Assembly (NCBI RefSeq): GCF_008831285.2
Contig: NC_045143.1
Span: forward strand, 21,952,302 to 22,016,301
Direction of reading: 5' to 3'
DNA from: Nymphaea colorata
Taxonomy: Eukaryota > Streptophyta > Magnoliopsida > Nymphaeales > Nymphaeaceae
DNA length: 64,000 bases
Below, one piece after another: positions 1 to 12,075 of the stretch (the first letter of the stretch is position 1; the number at the start of each line of letters is the position of its first letter). A program made the translations under genes and the position numbers. Under the pieces are notes generated by a model. It did no database searches. It saw only the letters and a list, made by a program, of their open reading frames with translations, and was not told the origin of the DNA.

Positions 1-782
1 TAAAAATCTGCTGCTGATCTTTATGCAAAAGTACAAATTTAAGGGACTACCTATATGACTCTTCATCACAATCTACAGTGACTAGCTAAAGTGTTGCATG
101 TAGGTATGACTATTAAGTATACGTTATGCCTCTTAACAATGTTTCAAGACTAAAAATTAGAGGCGAAAAAATGAATCATTTCCTAACATTCTTCTAAAGT
201 CTAGAAATTGGACGTGAATTTCATGAAAAACCTCATAACATTCCTCTAGAGTCTACAAAGTAGAGATGGACTTCCTAACGTAGAGTTTAAAAATTGAAAG
301 CAAATACATGTTAACACTCCTTGGAATCTAGAAGCTAGATGTAAAATTATCACTAGAATACCAAATAATTGAATATCTCAAAAAATAGAAATTTTGTTAC
401 TATGAGTAAAATGCCTCTTTAAATTTCGGATTGTGGTATATGAAGGAAGAAATATATGACAACTAAGTACTAGTTGGGAAATGAATGCTAAAAGTGAGAT
501 AGCTGTTGAATATTGTTTGTCTATTGTTTTTTTTGCATGACTTATGTCTACTTTGTTACAGTATTACATTTTTGTACTTAGGACTATTTTCTATTGTGGA
601 CATCTCAATGGATTTCTAGGACTCAGAACTCATGTGTTCCCCCTTTTTAGTGAGATGAGATAGAGCACCAAGCTAGGCAACAGAGTAAACACATGTAGCT
701 CAGCCATTAAAGTTCCACAGTATATAGATATTAGATGCAAATTTTGGTCATTATTTTCTTTTGTTCCTACGTTGCCTATAGT
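1..782. other. Non-coding flank, probably the left part of a gypsy LTR split by the insertion at 783
   Basis: I see no gene here. The stretch is AT-rich and contains loose, degenerate repeats between about 150 and 340 built on a 'tctagaa/tctaca' core. It ends in ATAGT (778-782), the left target-site duplication of the large LTR element that starts at 783. The sequence resuming after the right duplication (15007) runs into the end of an LTR and a gypsy PBS at about 15202-15218. This stretch is therefore inferred to be the upstream part of that same gypsy LTR. A second LTR copy, which would prove it, is not in the window. Confidence 0.35.
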
Positions 783-1297
783 TGTTATCACCCCAAATTT
801 TTCCAAAAAAGAGGTGTATTTTATTTTCACTCAAATCTCAAATATTTCATCTGGATTTAATTCCTGAGCCTTAAGCCCGACCCTAGACCCAAAACTAACT
901 TCCATATCCTTATCTAAGTCCAATTCATGACTATGCGATCCAAAATAAATCTCCAGGCCCATGCCTGAGTCCAAACGCAAGATCCAACTTTAGACGTGAG
1001 ATTCAAATCCAAAATTTGTCTCTCAGATCCAAATTAAATCCAAAACCCAAGTTTAGATCCAAATCGAGAAATTCAAACCCAAATTCCAAAGCCGAGATCA
1101 TAACAACGAACGTGCAAGCACAAACCTTCCCTTTGTTTTATGTCTCGTCTCGCACCAAAATTATGTTTTTGAACTTAAACCATTCATTAAAATGAGTCAG
1201 CGACCAATTGAACCCAATCCAAATTTAAAGCGAGCCCAGAGTCACTCAAAACGGAGTCAAGCCCCCATTTGTAACAAAAACCATTTTATACACATTC
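783..1297 (+). repeat. 5' LTR, left segment
   Basis: Matches 12076-12605 of the 3' LTR in order, starting at the shared TGTTATCACCCC terminus. The match stops at 'cacattc' (1291-1297), where LINE sequence begins. Confidence 0.85.
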
Positions 1298-1541
1298 CGA
1301 TGAAAACCTGCTGAGGGTTATGCCCTCTTCCATTTTATTAGTCAAAAAATGCGATATTTACAGCAAAAATCAAATCCTTCTCAGGATGATTACATTACCA
1401 AAAATCTAGTAGACTGGGATCCCAGCCAACTTGTCTCATAACACATTCTTTATATTCCCTATCACCGGAGCATAAAAACAGCATACTGCAAACTTCAACT
1501 GATGGTTGTTTGTATGACAACTGCAATCTATTGAGATGACT

Positions 1542-4500
1542 CTACATGTGCAAAAGAGGCCTGGCCCTTTCTATAGTACCTTTGATGGCTTTGTCCAGAT
1601 CATCTTTCCAAACCTCATTGTTGGCTTGTATGACAATTATCCGCTCATTAGTATTAATCTTACCTAGACATTTGTTCAAAACCCAGAACACTCTCCCTTC
1701 TTTCGATGAATAGCGGACTCTGAAACTATATCCTCCATTGTAGCTTCTAATCAATCTTGCAATGTTGTGCAAGCCCTCTCCATGCTAACATGCAGTGTCA
1801 TTGTTGTAATCAACTCATTCTCAGAAGCTCCAATCTGCTGACATAATACCTTGGCGTAGCCAGATTTCCACTCTTTGATTATCCACTCTATTCTGGTTTA
1901 CTTTCTTGTATTGTTCTATACAAGATTCCCAAAATCTAGAGCGATAAGCACCAACTACTTGTTCCTGATCATGTTTCACCTTTTCCGCAACTGCCATAAG
2001 AACCAGATAGCCCCGTGTAAAGTTATTTTCCATATGCTCGCCCACAGTTTCCATCTAAATTTCCTTCTAAACCACCAAATGAGGCATTGTTTAATGGTGT
2101 GATCTCTAAGAATCTTCTGATTGAATTTAGCTGCAATGAATTTCCATAACATTTTCGATGCAGGGCAGCCAAAAAACAGGTGGCTTTCATCCTCCTCGTG
2201 TTTGTGGCACAAGACCCACCTTAATAATGCCAACTGCACTCCTAATTTTTTGAGTTTGGCATCAGTCATGGTTCTGCCTTGACACCCAATGTAAACCATC
2301 CAAATCATCCTTGGGAAACCATTTTTTACCCAAATGTATTGACGCTACTTTTCAGTTTCCTTATGCAGCCTAATAGCCTCCCAAATCCTTTTTCGAGTGA
2401 TGGGGAGAGTGTGTTGATTAGCCTAGACAAGTGCATCAACCTGGGTATCCACCATGGTCAATGTCGTGTATCAGGCCTCTATTTGTTCACTTTAGCACAC
2501 AGCTCCTCATTAGAACCAAGGATAATCTCTCTAACAGTGACTCTAGGATTGATTACCTGAAGGATAGGGTCATTTACATCAATCAACATTGCAAGGGGCC
2601 TACTTGCCCAGTTGTCAATCCAAAATTTGGCCCTATTGCCATCTTTAATTTTCCAACAGACTTGATCTTTGATTTACTTCCAAGATTTAACCATATCTTT
2701 CCAAAGAACAGAACTTTTAGTAAAAGAGATAAAATGCCACAAACCATGACCTTTGAGATATTTCTTTCTGACATGAACTGCCCAAATGTTATTGGTACTT
2801 AGTGCTCTACAAGCTAGGTAGGCAAGATTGCTATGTTAGTGTCCTTGATCCTTCTCATGTCGACTCCTCCTTTGCTCTTAAGTAAGCAAAGCTGATACCA
2901 TTTAATCAAATGAGCTTTGTTTATGTTATCACTTCTACCCCAAAGAAAGTTAGCACACAGGCTTTCTACTTTTTGGATAAATTTAAGGGGCAGTTGATAT
3001 ACCATGCCTGTATGAGATGGGATAGTAGACAATACATACTTGATTAGGCATAGTTTGCCTACATACGACAACAATTTTTACTTCCGACCCCCAATTTCTG
3101 TGTAATTTTAAGCAGTAGCCTAGAGCATTGATTTTCTGCATTCCGTTTGTTTTGAAGGGGAGTTGCCTACCTTGCCATTCTATAATTGGAGCAGCCTTGC
3201 TAAGCTCATTTGGGCTGGTGTTAATCCCGATAATAGTGCTTTTGGCTTTGTTTGCTTTGAGACCTGAGCAATTTTCCAATTCTTGAAGGATTCCCTTGAT
3301 TGTCTTTAAGGACTTCATGTAGTAGGCTGAGAACATGATCAAGTCATCAGCATAAAACAGTGAGTCAATGCCAGACCTGTCGTTACCTATTATGGGAAGT
3401 TTAACTTGCTTATTTTGAATGACATGCTTCAGGCTTCTCGTGAGCATTTTAGCAACAATGAGGATAGGTACGGAGACAGAGGATCTCCCTATCTTAATCC
3501 TCTTTGAGGGAGAAAGCAATTTCCCTCCTTGACATTAAGCACAACTATCATACTAACAGTTCTTACCAAAGTCATCACTTTTTGTATCCAGGGATCACAT
3601 CCCAACTCTTGCATGGCATTCTCCAAGAACTCCCATGACACCCTGTCATAGGCTCTTGCTGATGTCAATTTTCAGACACAGAGACTTGCTCTTCCTAGCT
3701 TCCATTGAGTGGATTAGTTCTTGACCTAGCAAAATGCTGTCTTGGATGCATCTCCCTGCTAAGAGTCATTTTGGTTAGCATCAACAATACAACATAATAT
3801 AGGTCTCATCCTTCTTACCATGATACGACTTAAGAATTTGGTGGTCCCATTGCAAAGCGAGATGGGCCTAAAATTTTCAATATTATGATCACCTGGAGTC
3901 TTTTGAATGACAGCAATATGCATTCTGTTGGCCTTGCGAACCAACTTACCATGGCCAAAAAAAATTTCTAATATAAGATTGAATGTCATCTTTAACAATG
4001 TCCCAATTATGAATGTAAAACTAGTTTTGGGAATCCATCGGAGCCAAGAGCAGAGTCAGGGTCTGCACCCTTGATCACCCAAATGATTTCCTCTTTAGAG
4101 ATGGGGGCTAGTAAGCTGACATTCTCTGCAGTTGTGAATATTTTCCCTTCACGCATCTTGTAAGACAACTGCCCTGTTTCATTGCCTCCGCTCAACAGGT
4201 TTGCTTAAGTGATCATGAAAGGCCTTGCGGATGTCTTCTACTCTTTGACTTTTTGTCCATCCCCTGTGATTGCACTAATTTTATTTCTGTGCCTTTTGCT
4301 TTTGACTGACTCTTGGAAAAAACTTGGTATTGGCATCTTCATCCTTGAGCCATTTAATTCTGCTTTTTTTGTCTCCAATAGTGCTCTTTCATAAGGAGAA
4401 GACGGTTTAGTTGCTCTCTATATTAGTTTCCTTTTGAATAGCCTTCAGCTCGCCATTCTCAACCTCAATTTGCAACCACAACATGGCATTTTTGTGCTCA

Positions 4501-5415
4501 TTGATCTCATTTTCAAAGCCTCTCCTAAACCTCTTCGCCCAAGAGGACACACTGGTTTGGACTAGCTCAAGTTTCTTTAAGATCCTGATCAAAGGATAGC
4601 CACGGTCAATCTCCTGCAAGCGGTCTTTAATGATGTTTTGACATTCTGTTTCTTTCATCCAAAAAGTATAAAATAAAAAAGGAAGGCCTGCCACAAGCCC
4701 CAATTCTGTGATTATAAGCATTGAGAATAATGGAATTGTGATCAGAGCAAGTGCAAGGAGAACCATGAGTTCATTTGCAGTTAAACATGATATCAACCCA
4801 AGAAGGAGTAACAAACAATGATCGATCTTACTCATTACATTTGCAGGGCCCATACGATTGTTAGTCCATGTATACTTGATGTGTGGATTAGAAATTTCTG
4901 TTAAGTTGCAACTATTGACAAAATTCATGAAGGCCATACATGCTAACTGAGCAGGAGGGTTACCAGATTTCTCGACAGCACCACTTACACCATTGAAGCC
5001 TCCAAGGCAAACCAGAGGCTCCTATGAGGAAATGAAAATTTGCTGCAAGTCAAGTAATTGCCACTTTCTACGTCTGAAATCAGTATCTAGATAAATACTG
5101 ATTGCATAGAAATGTAGTATGTTCTTCCTATCCTTGAAATTGCATGATATCCATGCTCAAGACAATGAGACGTGAACTAGATCAATGACATTATGATTCC
5201 AAATAACTAAAATCCGAGCCCATCCATCGACATGAGATAAATTGGAGACAATACTATACTTTGGAAGCATAAGCTGCAGCTTTCTAACACCATCAGAGAT
5301 AATTTAGGGTCAATAATGAAAGAAATTTTAGGGTCATTCTTGCAAGGGTGAATTGAAGTTCCTGATTTCACTCCCTACCTACCAGTTCCCTTATGTTCCA
5401 GCTGCACACTTTCAT
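1542..5415 (-). pseudogene. LINE ORF2 (endonuclease, reverse transcriptase, zf-RVT), broken
   Basis: ORF2 supplies the nicking endonuclease and reverse transcriptase for target-primed insertion. It begins at the ATG at 5415 (minus strand) with 'MKVCSWNIRELVG', the usual opening of plant LINE endonucleases. The C-terminal endonuclease part lies at 4407-4937 ('IKYTWTNNR', then 'SKIDHCLL'). RT pieces follow: 'ISKEEIIWVIKGADPDSALG' (4007-4195), 'NFRPISLCN' (3759-3998) and the catalytic 'FYADDL' box (3343-3357). Then come the RT thumb-like segment 'SKGGVDMRRIKDTNIA' (2814-3074) and a zf-RVT domain with 'HLFFGC' (1976-2308). The catalytic YADD is intact, but several frameshifts and stops separate the pieces, so no functional protein can be made. 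Confidence 0.88.
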
Positions 5416-7121
5416 GATCGTTGGGTTTGACCACCCTAGCAGGCAAAATTTCTTTGCCCTCCCCTTCACCATGTTGAATTCCATCACAGTTTGTCTGGCC
5501 ATCTCTCTTGGGTGCACCTCCTCCAGGGTCTATCGCCATGGCCTGGTTTGTGCCAATATCTACAAGTTTGGGCATCGCCTCTTGAAGGGCGACGTTGACA
5601 GCCATAGGCATCTATGCAACTATTGCCAAGTTGCCCTCATTCTGCTCTTCTTCTTGAGCTCTCCTTTTAGGGACAATGTTATCTGCATTGTTTAGAATTC
5701 GCTTGTGAGTACCTCCAAGCCGCCTTTTCCTCGATTTTTGGTCTGTGTAGCAAAGGAAAATACTGCTTTTTGATTCATCTCAAGGTCTACTTGAGCCTTG
5801 ATCCAAAGTTGGTGGGGTGACAATCGTGTCCTTAGTTTTGGGTTCTATCTAGTTTTTTGGACTGTCAGCATGGGTCCCAAGTTGAAAATTTCCCTCCTCT
5901 CGAAATGCTCTCGGTGTGAGGGGAGAGCTGTGGTGAGTTTCAACCAGAGCCTGATGATGTGCATGTGCTGTCTTAGGAATTGCAAGGGATGAAGCATTTG
6001 ATGCGTCTCTCAAAGGAGACACATCAGATGGAGCTTCAATAACCTCTGATTCAAGGATATTGAATTTGTTTCCATTTTCTTTGTTGTTGGGCATTGTCAT
6101 TTGGTATCTTTTGCCTTGCCTTTTGACCACTTTAACTGTGGACCAGCCTTCTTTTTCACAATCATGTTGGTTATTTACTTCCTTTTTGGATACACATGCT
6201 ACCATGTTGTGGGTGGTTGAGCTACACATTGATCAAACTTCACCCTCTCCTCATATTCCATGGCTTGCATTACCCTCTTTCCATCTTCAAAAGCGAGGGG
6301 GATTTCCAGCGTTGGAACAAACCCTAGTGGAACTTCCACTAGGATTCGGGCAAATTGTGTTTATCCATATGTTTAGTAGAGTGATCCATACCTACCAGTC
6401 ATGCATCCATCACCATAGCAATGTCAGCAAAGGTTCTCTTGTACCACTTAAACAGAGGAAGGTTCAGCAGCCTAATCCATATGTGCACCTTGGATGATGC
6501 TGCTACTTGCATCTCCATTCCTGGAAACCATCTGTTCACCGTGAGAAAGCGACCTCCAACTTTCAGGTAGTTTTCCAAAAGTTCTTGTTTGGAGTTGGTT
6601 CTGATGAGGAAGTTCCCTTTTCTGACTGTTGTGAACTTCACTGAGGGAAGATGCATCCATTGACGCTTGAGCATCTCAATATGACAGGTTAATCAAGACG
6701 ACCCCTTCCTAGCCTCCAACGAAAGTGGCAATGGCAGAAAAGTCAAAAGGGCAAGTCATAGCCTTATAGGCTGCATTTGATATAACAACGTCTTTCTACC
6801 TCCATGTCTTTGATTTCTAGGAAAGGGATGTCGCATACCTCTTTCTAGATTTCTCCAATGACAACTGATGTCCATGTTCTCGTCGCAGCTTGCTCTGCCT
6901 GGTTAAGAGTTTCTTTTGCTTGAACCACCTTACTGGCCCATTCTGGCAATGGGGGTTCCTCTGCTCATCATCGTCACTCTTTTCATGGCTGGCCTGCCCT
7001 TTACTCTTCAACTTTTGTGATGCTTCTGCCAAGAAGGAAAACCACCGCAGTGGCCATCGGCAGCATGAGCGAATGCCTTAACCGGCACATCAATATCTCG
7101 CACATCGCCTGCTGCCTCCAT
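5375..7121 (-). pseudogene. LINE ORF1 (gag-like, DUF4283-type), broken
   Basis: ORF1 of plant LINEs encodes an RNA-binding, gag-like protein. A plausible start codon lies at 7121 on the minus strand, and pieces continue in shifting frames to a stop at 5375. The piece at 6399-6674 has the plant ORF1 pattern: a basic stretch, 'FLTVNRWFPGME', then 'VHIWIRLLNLPLFKW', as in DUF4283 proteins. The piece at 5849-6229 is the hydrophilic C-terminal part with 'GWSTVKVVKRQGK'. The last piece (5375-5611) overlaps the start of ORF2 by about 40 bases. Multiple frame changes show decay. I did not see an intact CCHC knuckle. Family assignment is by pattern recognition and by position next to an unmistakable ORF2. 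Confidence 0.7.
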
Positions 7122-7274
7122 CCCCAAGTTTTTGAAGCATGTATTGTCCACCTCTTCACCCTCTGCTTAGATGGGGGAGGGGCCCTTTCTTAGTTAAAAC
7201 CGCCACTTGGGGGGTGGTTTTGGACCTGTTGGGTGGTCATTAGCCCTGCCCACACCCCAAAGGAGTATTTGCCG

Positions 7275-8564
7275 GGCTAATGGCCAATCCCATTTGGTCA
7301 AAACTTATTTTAAAAAAATAAAAATTATTCAAAATACTTAGAATTTGTATGAAATCTTGTTAATTTCAAAAAATTCAAATTTTGACTTCTGACTTCAAAA
7401 CTTTCTATAAATACCCCCACAATCCTCCCTCTTGGGCATGAGCTAACCCTTGGGGAACCTCTAGTGCTTTTTCACTTGAAGACTTAGAGTTTTATTTGGC
7501 TCTTTCTCTCATTTCATCTCTTTTTTTCTTCTTTTTCTTCTCCAAGTTCCAACTCTTCAAGGGAGCAAGAGAAGATACTAGAGGTATGTAGTCTTCATTT
7601 GTTTTCATTTCTAGTTTCCCTTTGCTACCTTCCTATGGCCGTGCAAGAAAGCTCTCATGATCTCCTATTTGGAGTTGAGAGCTACTCTCGAGTGCACCGA
7701 GAGTACGAGCAAGGCAAAATAAATTTTATTTCTTCATTTATTTCCAAAAATATACTTAATATATCACTTTATTCATCATTTGTGTTTGAGATGATGCTTA
7801 TGCGTGATGTATTAATTTTCTCTAATCAAATGAGAAATGTACGGTGAGAATGAGTATTTGGGTTGGGATTTCTTCGTTCTTATGATGATTTTTTAGGTTG
7901 GGATTTGTCCAGCCCAGGAAAGCCATTCATGAATATGTACATGTTAAAATGCATATTCGTGTCATTCTCACGTTTAGTTTCTTTTCTTAATCACCCAATT
8001 AAGGACCCAATGAGTGCTTTATTACGTTGCTTGTTTTTCTAACATACCCAAATGGTGGAAGAAATATATTTTCTTGTAACAAACGAAATAATAATGCTTT
8101 TATGTCTAAATATAAAAATATTTGGAATCTTGTTTTTCAAGAGATTTTAAAAAACAAGAACCCTCTGTAATGAGGCCTTGGAAACTTAGCCTAGGCTCTT
8201 GTATGAGTTCAAATTCCTCTCCGGCCTACATAGAAAAATTGAAGTCAGACATTTTTAAGTCATTTCTTGATTTGTACTCTAATGAAGACATATATGTATA
8301 TACATGTTATATACGTATACGTGCACTTGACTATCTCATTTTGACCTTCTCTTTTTATGATTTAACACATTCTTTTACAAATTCTCGTACACGTACATAT
8401 GAATATATACACATGTATTCCTCTATCTCTCTCTCTCTCTCTAGAGTCTCCTTTTCTCTAAAATTCTCTTTTTCTCTAAAATTCGTCTCTTTCTCTCTTT
8501 TCCCAAAATCTTCTTCTCCCTCTCCATTTGAGTTAATACTTTTTTTTCACAAGCTTTCATATGC

Positions 8565-8602
<38 letters not shown>

Positions 8603-9510
8603 TTAAATATGTATATGTATATGTACCTTTCTCTATGTTTTTTTAAAAAATCTTCTATTTTGTGATTAAAAATTTCTTTATCTCTCTCTTTTTCCCTATT
8701 ACTCTCATATTAAAGTATTTCATCTTTTCCATTCTTTCAAATATTTTTCTCTTATGATTTAAGGTTTTAATTTTTTATTTGTCGGCTTCACCAATATCAA
8801 AAATCAAGTAATGACCCAATATTGGAATCATGCTTAATGGTCTACAACCTCATTCCATTTTCAAAAACTTTTCTCATTTTATAAAAATACTTACGACAAT
8901 TTTATAAATAAAAATGAGAAACTTAGATGTATGTGATGGTAGGAATGCTTTTATTTGAATGTTATGGTAGAAATGAATGATTTTGTTCTAATAACATAAG
9001 ATCAAAACATTCAACATCCAATTCACTTAACATTATGAATAATCACAAGCACATCTTTAAAAGAACTTAAAAAAGATGAGATGGAATTTTAACTATGTAG
9101 TAACTAAATTAGAGCAAAATCTCAAACCAACTTAAAGTCATAAGAGAACACTAAAGAGACTTCAAAAAGTGATCTCAAAGGTATCCAAATGATATTTGTA
9201 AAGATTTTTAAATTCAAAATTTCTCAAATCAAAATGTTTTACATTATCAAATGATTCTTCAAAACTTTCTCAAATCTTGAAACATTGAATCTTCAACATT
9301 TTCTCAACATTTAGAATGAAAAGATGTTTAAGCCAAAATGAATTGCATCAAGGATAAGCATAGCCCTTGGATTGATTATCCCAATAAAGGCACCGGGAAC
9401 GATCAATCCTCGTACTGACGGGTGAGTCCCTTTCTCTCTCATTTAAAATAAAACCTCATTTTTCTAGAGCACTCCAAAAACCAACTAAAAGATTTTTGGG
9501 GATGAAAACA
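7275..9510 (+). repeat. 5' LTR, right segment
   Basis: Collinear with 12797-15001 of the 3' LTR from 'ggctaatggccaatccc' to the terminal GGGGATGAAAACA at 9510. It includes a (TC)n tract at about 8426-8443 and a (TA)n tract at about 8571-8601. Both have counterparts in the other LTR (13931-13971 and about 14085-14116), so the microsatellites predate insertion and have changed length since. Confidence 0.87.
7406..7413 (+). promoter_or_regulatory. Candidate TATA box of the long LTR
   Basis: TATAAATA is followed by 'cccccacaatc' and, farther on, a CT-rich leader ('tttctctcatttcatctc'). The right LTR has lost part of this box (about 12930), reading only 'ctctataccccc'. It is a reasonable U3 promoter core, but no transcription evidence is available. 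Confidence 0.45.
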
Positions 9511-9512
9511 GA

Positions 9513-9530
9513 TGGCGACCATGATGGGAC
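9513..9530 (+). other. Primer-binding-site-like motif
   Basis: TGGCGACCATGATGGGAC starts two bases after the left LTR ends. TGGCG-type PBS motifs are common in plant gypsy elements. The exact tRNA was not determined. The bases also form a short palindrome with the following CCCATCAT. Confidence 0.6.
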
Positions 9531-11639
9531 CCATCATCGTTTGGCTATAATTATCATTGATGCATTTCCACTAACTTGAAGATCTCACATATTGTCCCCT
9601 TTGTTGGCCTTGACCCCATCGGCATTTCATTATATTGTTTCGTGATTGTATTTGTTGTCTTGCATTTAAGACTAATTGAGGATGATCAATCATGTTCACC
9701 TAGATCTAGATTGTCCTCAATTGAAGGCTTGATTCAAAACAATGATTGCTCTTCCACTTGTTTTAATAATCATATTAGGAAACATTGTATTAGAGACAAC
9801 CGATTTTGCATGTTTACTCTTATTTTAAAAAACTTACGATACCTATTTGTCTTGATCATCATGTTGTCGGGCTTGGTCTTAGGCGGTAGCACATGACTAA
9901 GCCTTACAATTGGACCACACCTTGGGCTGGAAAGCCCCCCATTAGTACATGAGTGGTAACTTATAGTATATTGATGGGTGACCAAGAAGAAATGAAAAAC
10001 CCAGCTCTTAGTTGCCTAATGGAGGAGTCTATGCTCGTACTAAACCTTTTGGCTAAGGTATATTGGCATATCTTATGTGGAATAATCATAATTGATCAAA
10101 CCAAACTCAATTAGGGTCCTATGTTCATTTTCCAAATATATGTACAATAAATGTGACTTTAAAAAGTGCTTGATGCTTATCATCGTATGATGAATGCATA
10201 CACTCTTTGATCAATTGAATAACTTTACATTCTATCTTCCTCATTTAAATCGATGTCTTCTTTGATCATTTATACATAGTTTTCAACATGACCACATCAT
10301 AAATTCATGCTTTAACCCAACTGCCTAAGTGACATTGATTTTTCAAATTCTATCATTCGGCAAGTCCATTTTTTTTAGAATTGCTTCAAAATTTACATTT
10401 TATCAGACCTTGTCATTCCCTCATTTATTCATTTGTTTAACATTCTATTATTAAACATGATAGTCATCTATTGGGTCCATTACCAACTTTGCTTGACTCA
10501 GGTTATGCATTCTTTTCCTTCATTTATATTTACCCAAACAATTGTTTAGGTTCAATACACATAGTGTGTCTTTCTTCTCATTTTACTACTTCCATGATTT
10601 TATTGGGTCATCATTTATTCCAAGTGGATTACTAATCTTTGCTTTACTCCAATATATTCTATTTTCAATTATCAGACATTTGATTTTGACTTATTCATTC
10701 ATCTCTATTAAAGTCTATATCTTCCTGAATCAAACCTCATATATTTATACTCTCCTTGAGATTTAATCATTTCAAAATTAAAATTCTTCACAAGTAATAG
10801 ATTGCTCATAATTTTCTCTGTTTTCCTATATTATCAACTTGATATCTTGCCATGAGAATTACTATTTACCGATCACATTCTTACAACAAATTTCTTTTCT
10901 ACAAGCATTGTCCCAATAGCTTGTTATTAAAATCAAATCGGAAATTCTTTTATATCTAAGCTCATGCACATGATATTACCTTTCACCCTCATTTTCCTAT
11001 TAGCGAAAAATATATCAATTTTCTTTATATAATTTTGCCCATACCTTCTTTTTGTTGGAGCATTTTCCATTATTGTCATTGCCTCAGTGCTAACCCAAGA
11101 CATTAACCATCTATCTTTTACCCAGTTCATCAGCACATTCTGTCTTGAATCAGATCCCATCTCTTATCAGTCATGGCAATCGCTAACACTAGGGCTTTTT
11201 TTTTTAATTATGAATATTTTGAGGCATTTCTAAATTGCTTTTGGGACATATTTTTTCTTTCACAATCATTCTTGTCTATCAAAAAAAGGGTTATATCCCA
11301 ATCAAATCAACTCAGTGCTAAGGTAAAGATTTGATCAAGCGCAATCCGGCCGCTAGGTTCAGGGCATTCTAAAGCCAGCTCAACCATGTCACTAGACATA
11401 GGAACCTTATGGAGCAAGCACGACTTGGCCGTTTGGCCAAGGGCTTTTCAAAGCAAGCTCAACTCAAGCGCTAGTTGGGAAAACTTTACTAAACAAGTTC
11501 AAAATCCAACCTTCGGTGAAAACAAAAATTTCACCTTAAGGCACTCGAGGTGATAGGAAGTCTTCATGTCACAACCAATGTAGGACCAATAGGGTCTCAT
11601 CCCCAGCTTCAACAAAGGTATTTGAGGTGATGAGGGTTC

Positions 11640-11965
11640 TTTCCTAGCATTGCCACTTGTTATCGAGCAACCCACTCAGGAAAGGGATAAAATTTGAAAT
11701 TATGGACAAAAAAGAGCAACCTATGCAGGTAAGGGGGTAAACCTGCAATGCAAGCCAAAGCAATCCCCACAGGTAAGGGGTTAAATTTACAATACAAGCA
11801 AAGGCAACCCATTCAGAGGGATTAAACCTGAATTCAATTTCGGCAAACCCGCGCAAGTAGGAGGTTAAACCTGCAATAGCTCAAATAACACACACAGGTA
11901 AGAGGTTAAACCTGCAATACAAGCCAAAGCAACCCATTCAGGTAAAGGGTTAAACCTCAAATGCA
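11640..11965 (+). repeat. Degenerate minisatellite near the 3' end of the LARD interior
   Basis: About six imperfect units of roughly 50-60 bp are built on 'caggtaaggggttaaacctg' followed by 'caatacaagccaaagcaac'. Unit length varies and some units are truncated. The array ends about 100 bp before the polypurine tract. Confidence 0.75.
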
Positions 11966-12061
11966 GTTCCGACATTTTAATCTTTGTAGTCAAAATTTTC
12001 ATTAATCAAAATTTGGGGTGCTTATCTTTGCCACTAAGCACAGCAAATGCCAACTCAGTAA

Positions 12062-12073
12062 CAAAGAGGGGCA
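12062..12073 (+). other. Polypurine tract
   Basis: A purine run (CAAAGAGGGGCA) sits immediately before the right LTR start (TGTTATC at 12076), the position needed for plus-strand priming. Confidence 0.7.
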
Positions 12074-12075
12074 TC

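Larger units (their letters stand above)
1298..7274 (-). mobile_element. L1-type LINE inserted in the 5' LTR
   Basis: This is a plant non-LTR retrotransposon of about 6 kb, read on the minus strand, with ORF1 at the right and ORF2 at the left. It interrupts the long LTR: LTR sequence stops at 1297 and resumes at about 7275. The minus-strand 3' end shows a small hairpin (GAGGG...CCCTC, about 1311-1326) near the boundary but no clear poly(A). I did not find a convincing target-site duplication. The 191 bp of the 3' LTR at 12606-12796 have no counterpart at the insertion point, so insertion may have deleted target DNA. Alternatively, up to about 90 bp at 7184-7274 may be diverged LTR. Both ORFs are broken by frameshifts and stops, so the copy is dead. 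Confidence 0.85.
9511..12075 (+). other. Non-coding interior of the LARD-like element
   Basis: No gag, protease, RT, RNase H or integrase motif was found on either strand. The longest open frames are about 75-106 codons and look random. The interior is AT-rich in its first half and carries a minisatellite close to its 3' end. Mobilisation would have needed proteins from another element. Confidence 0.7.

Noticed and set aside
9945-9985. 5S rRNA-like 'gatgggtgacc' motif inside the LARD interior
   Set aside because: Only about ten bases match and the rest of a 5S gene is absent.
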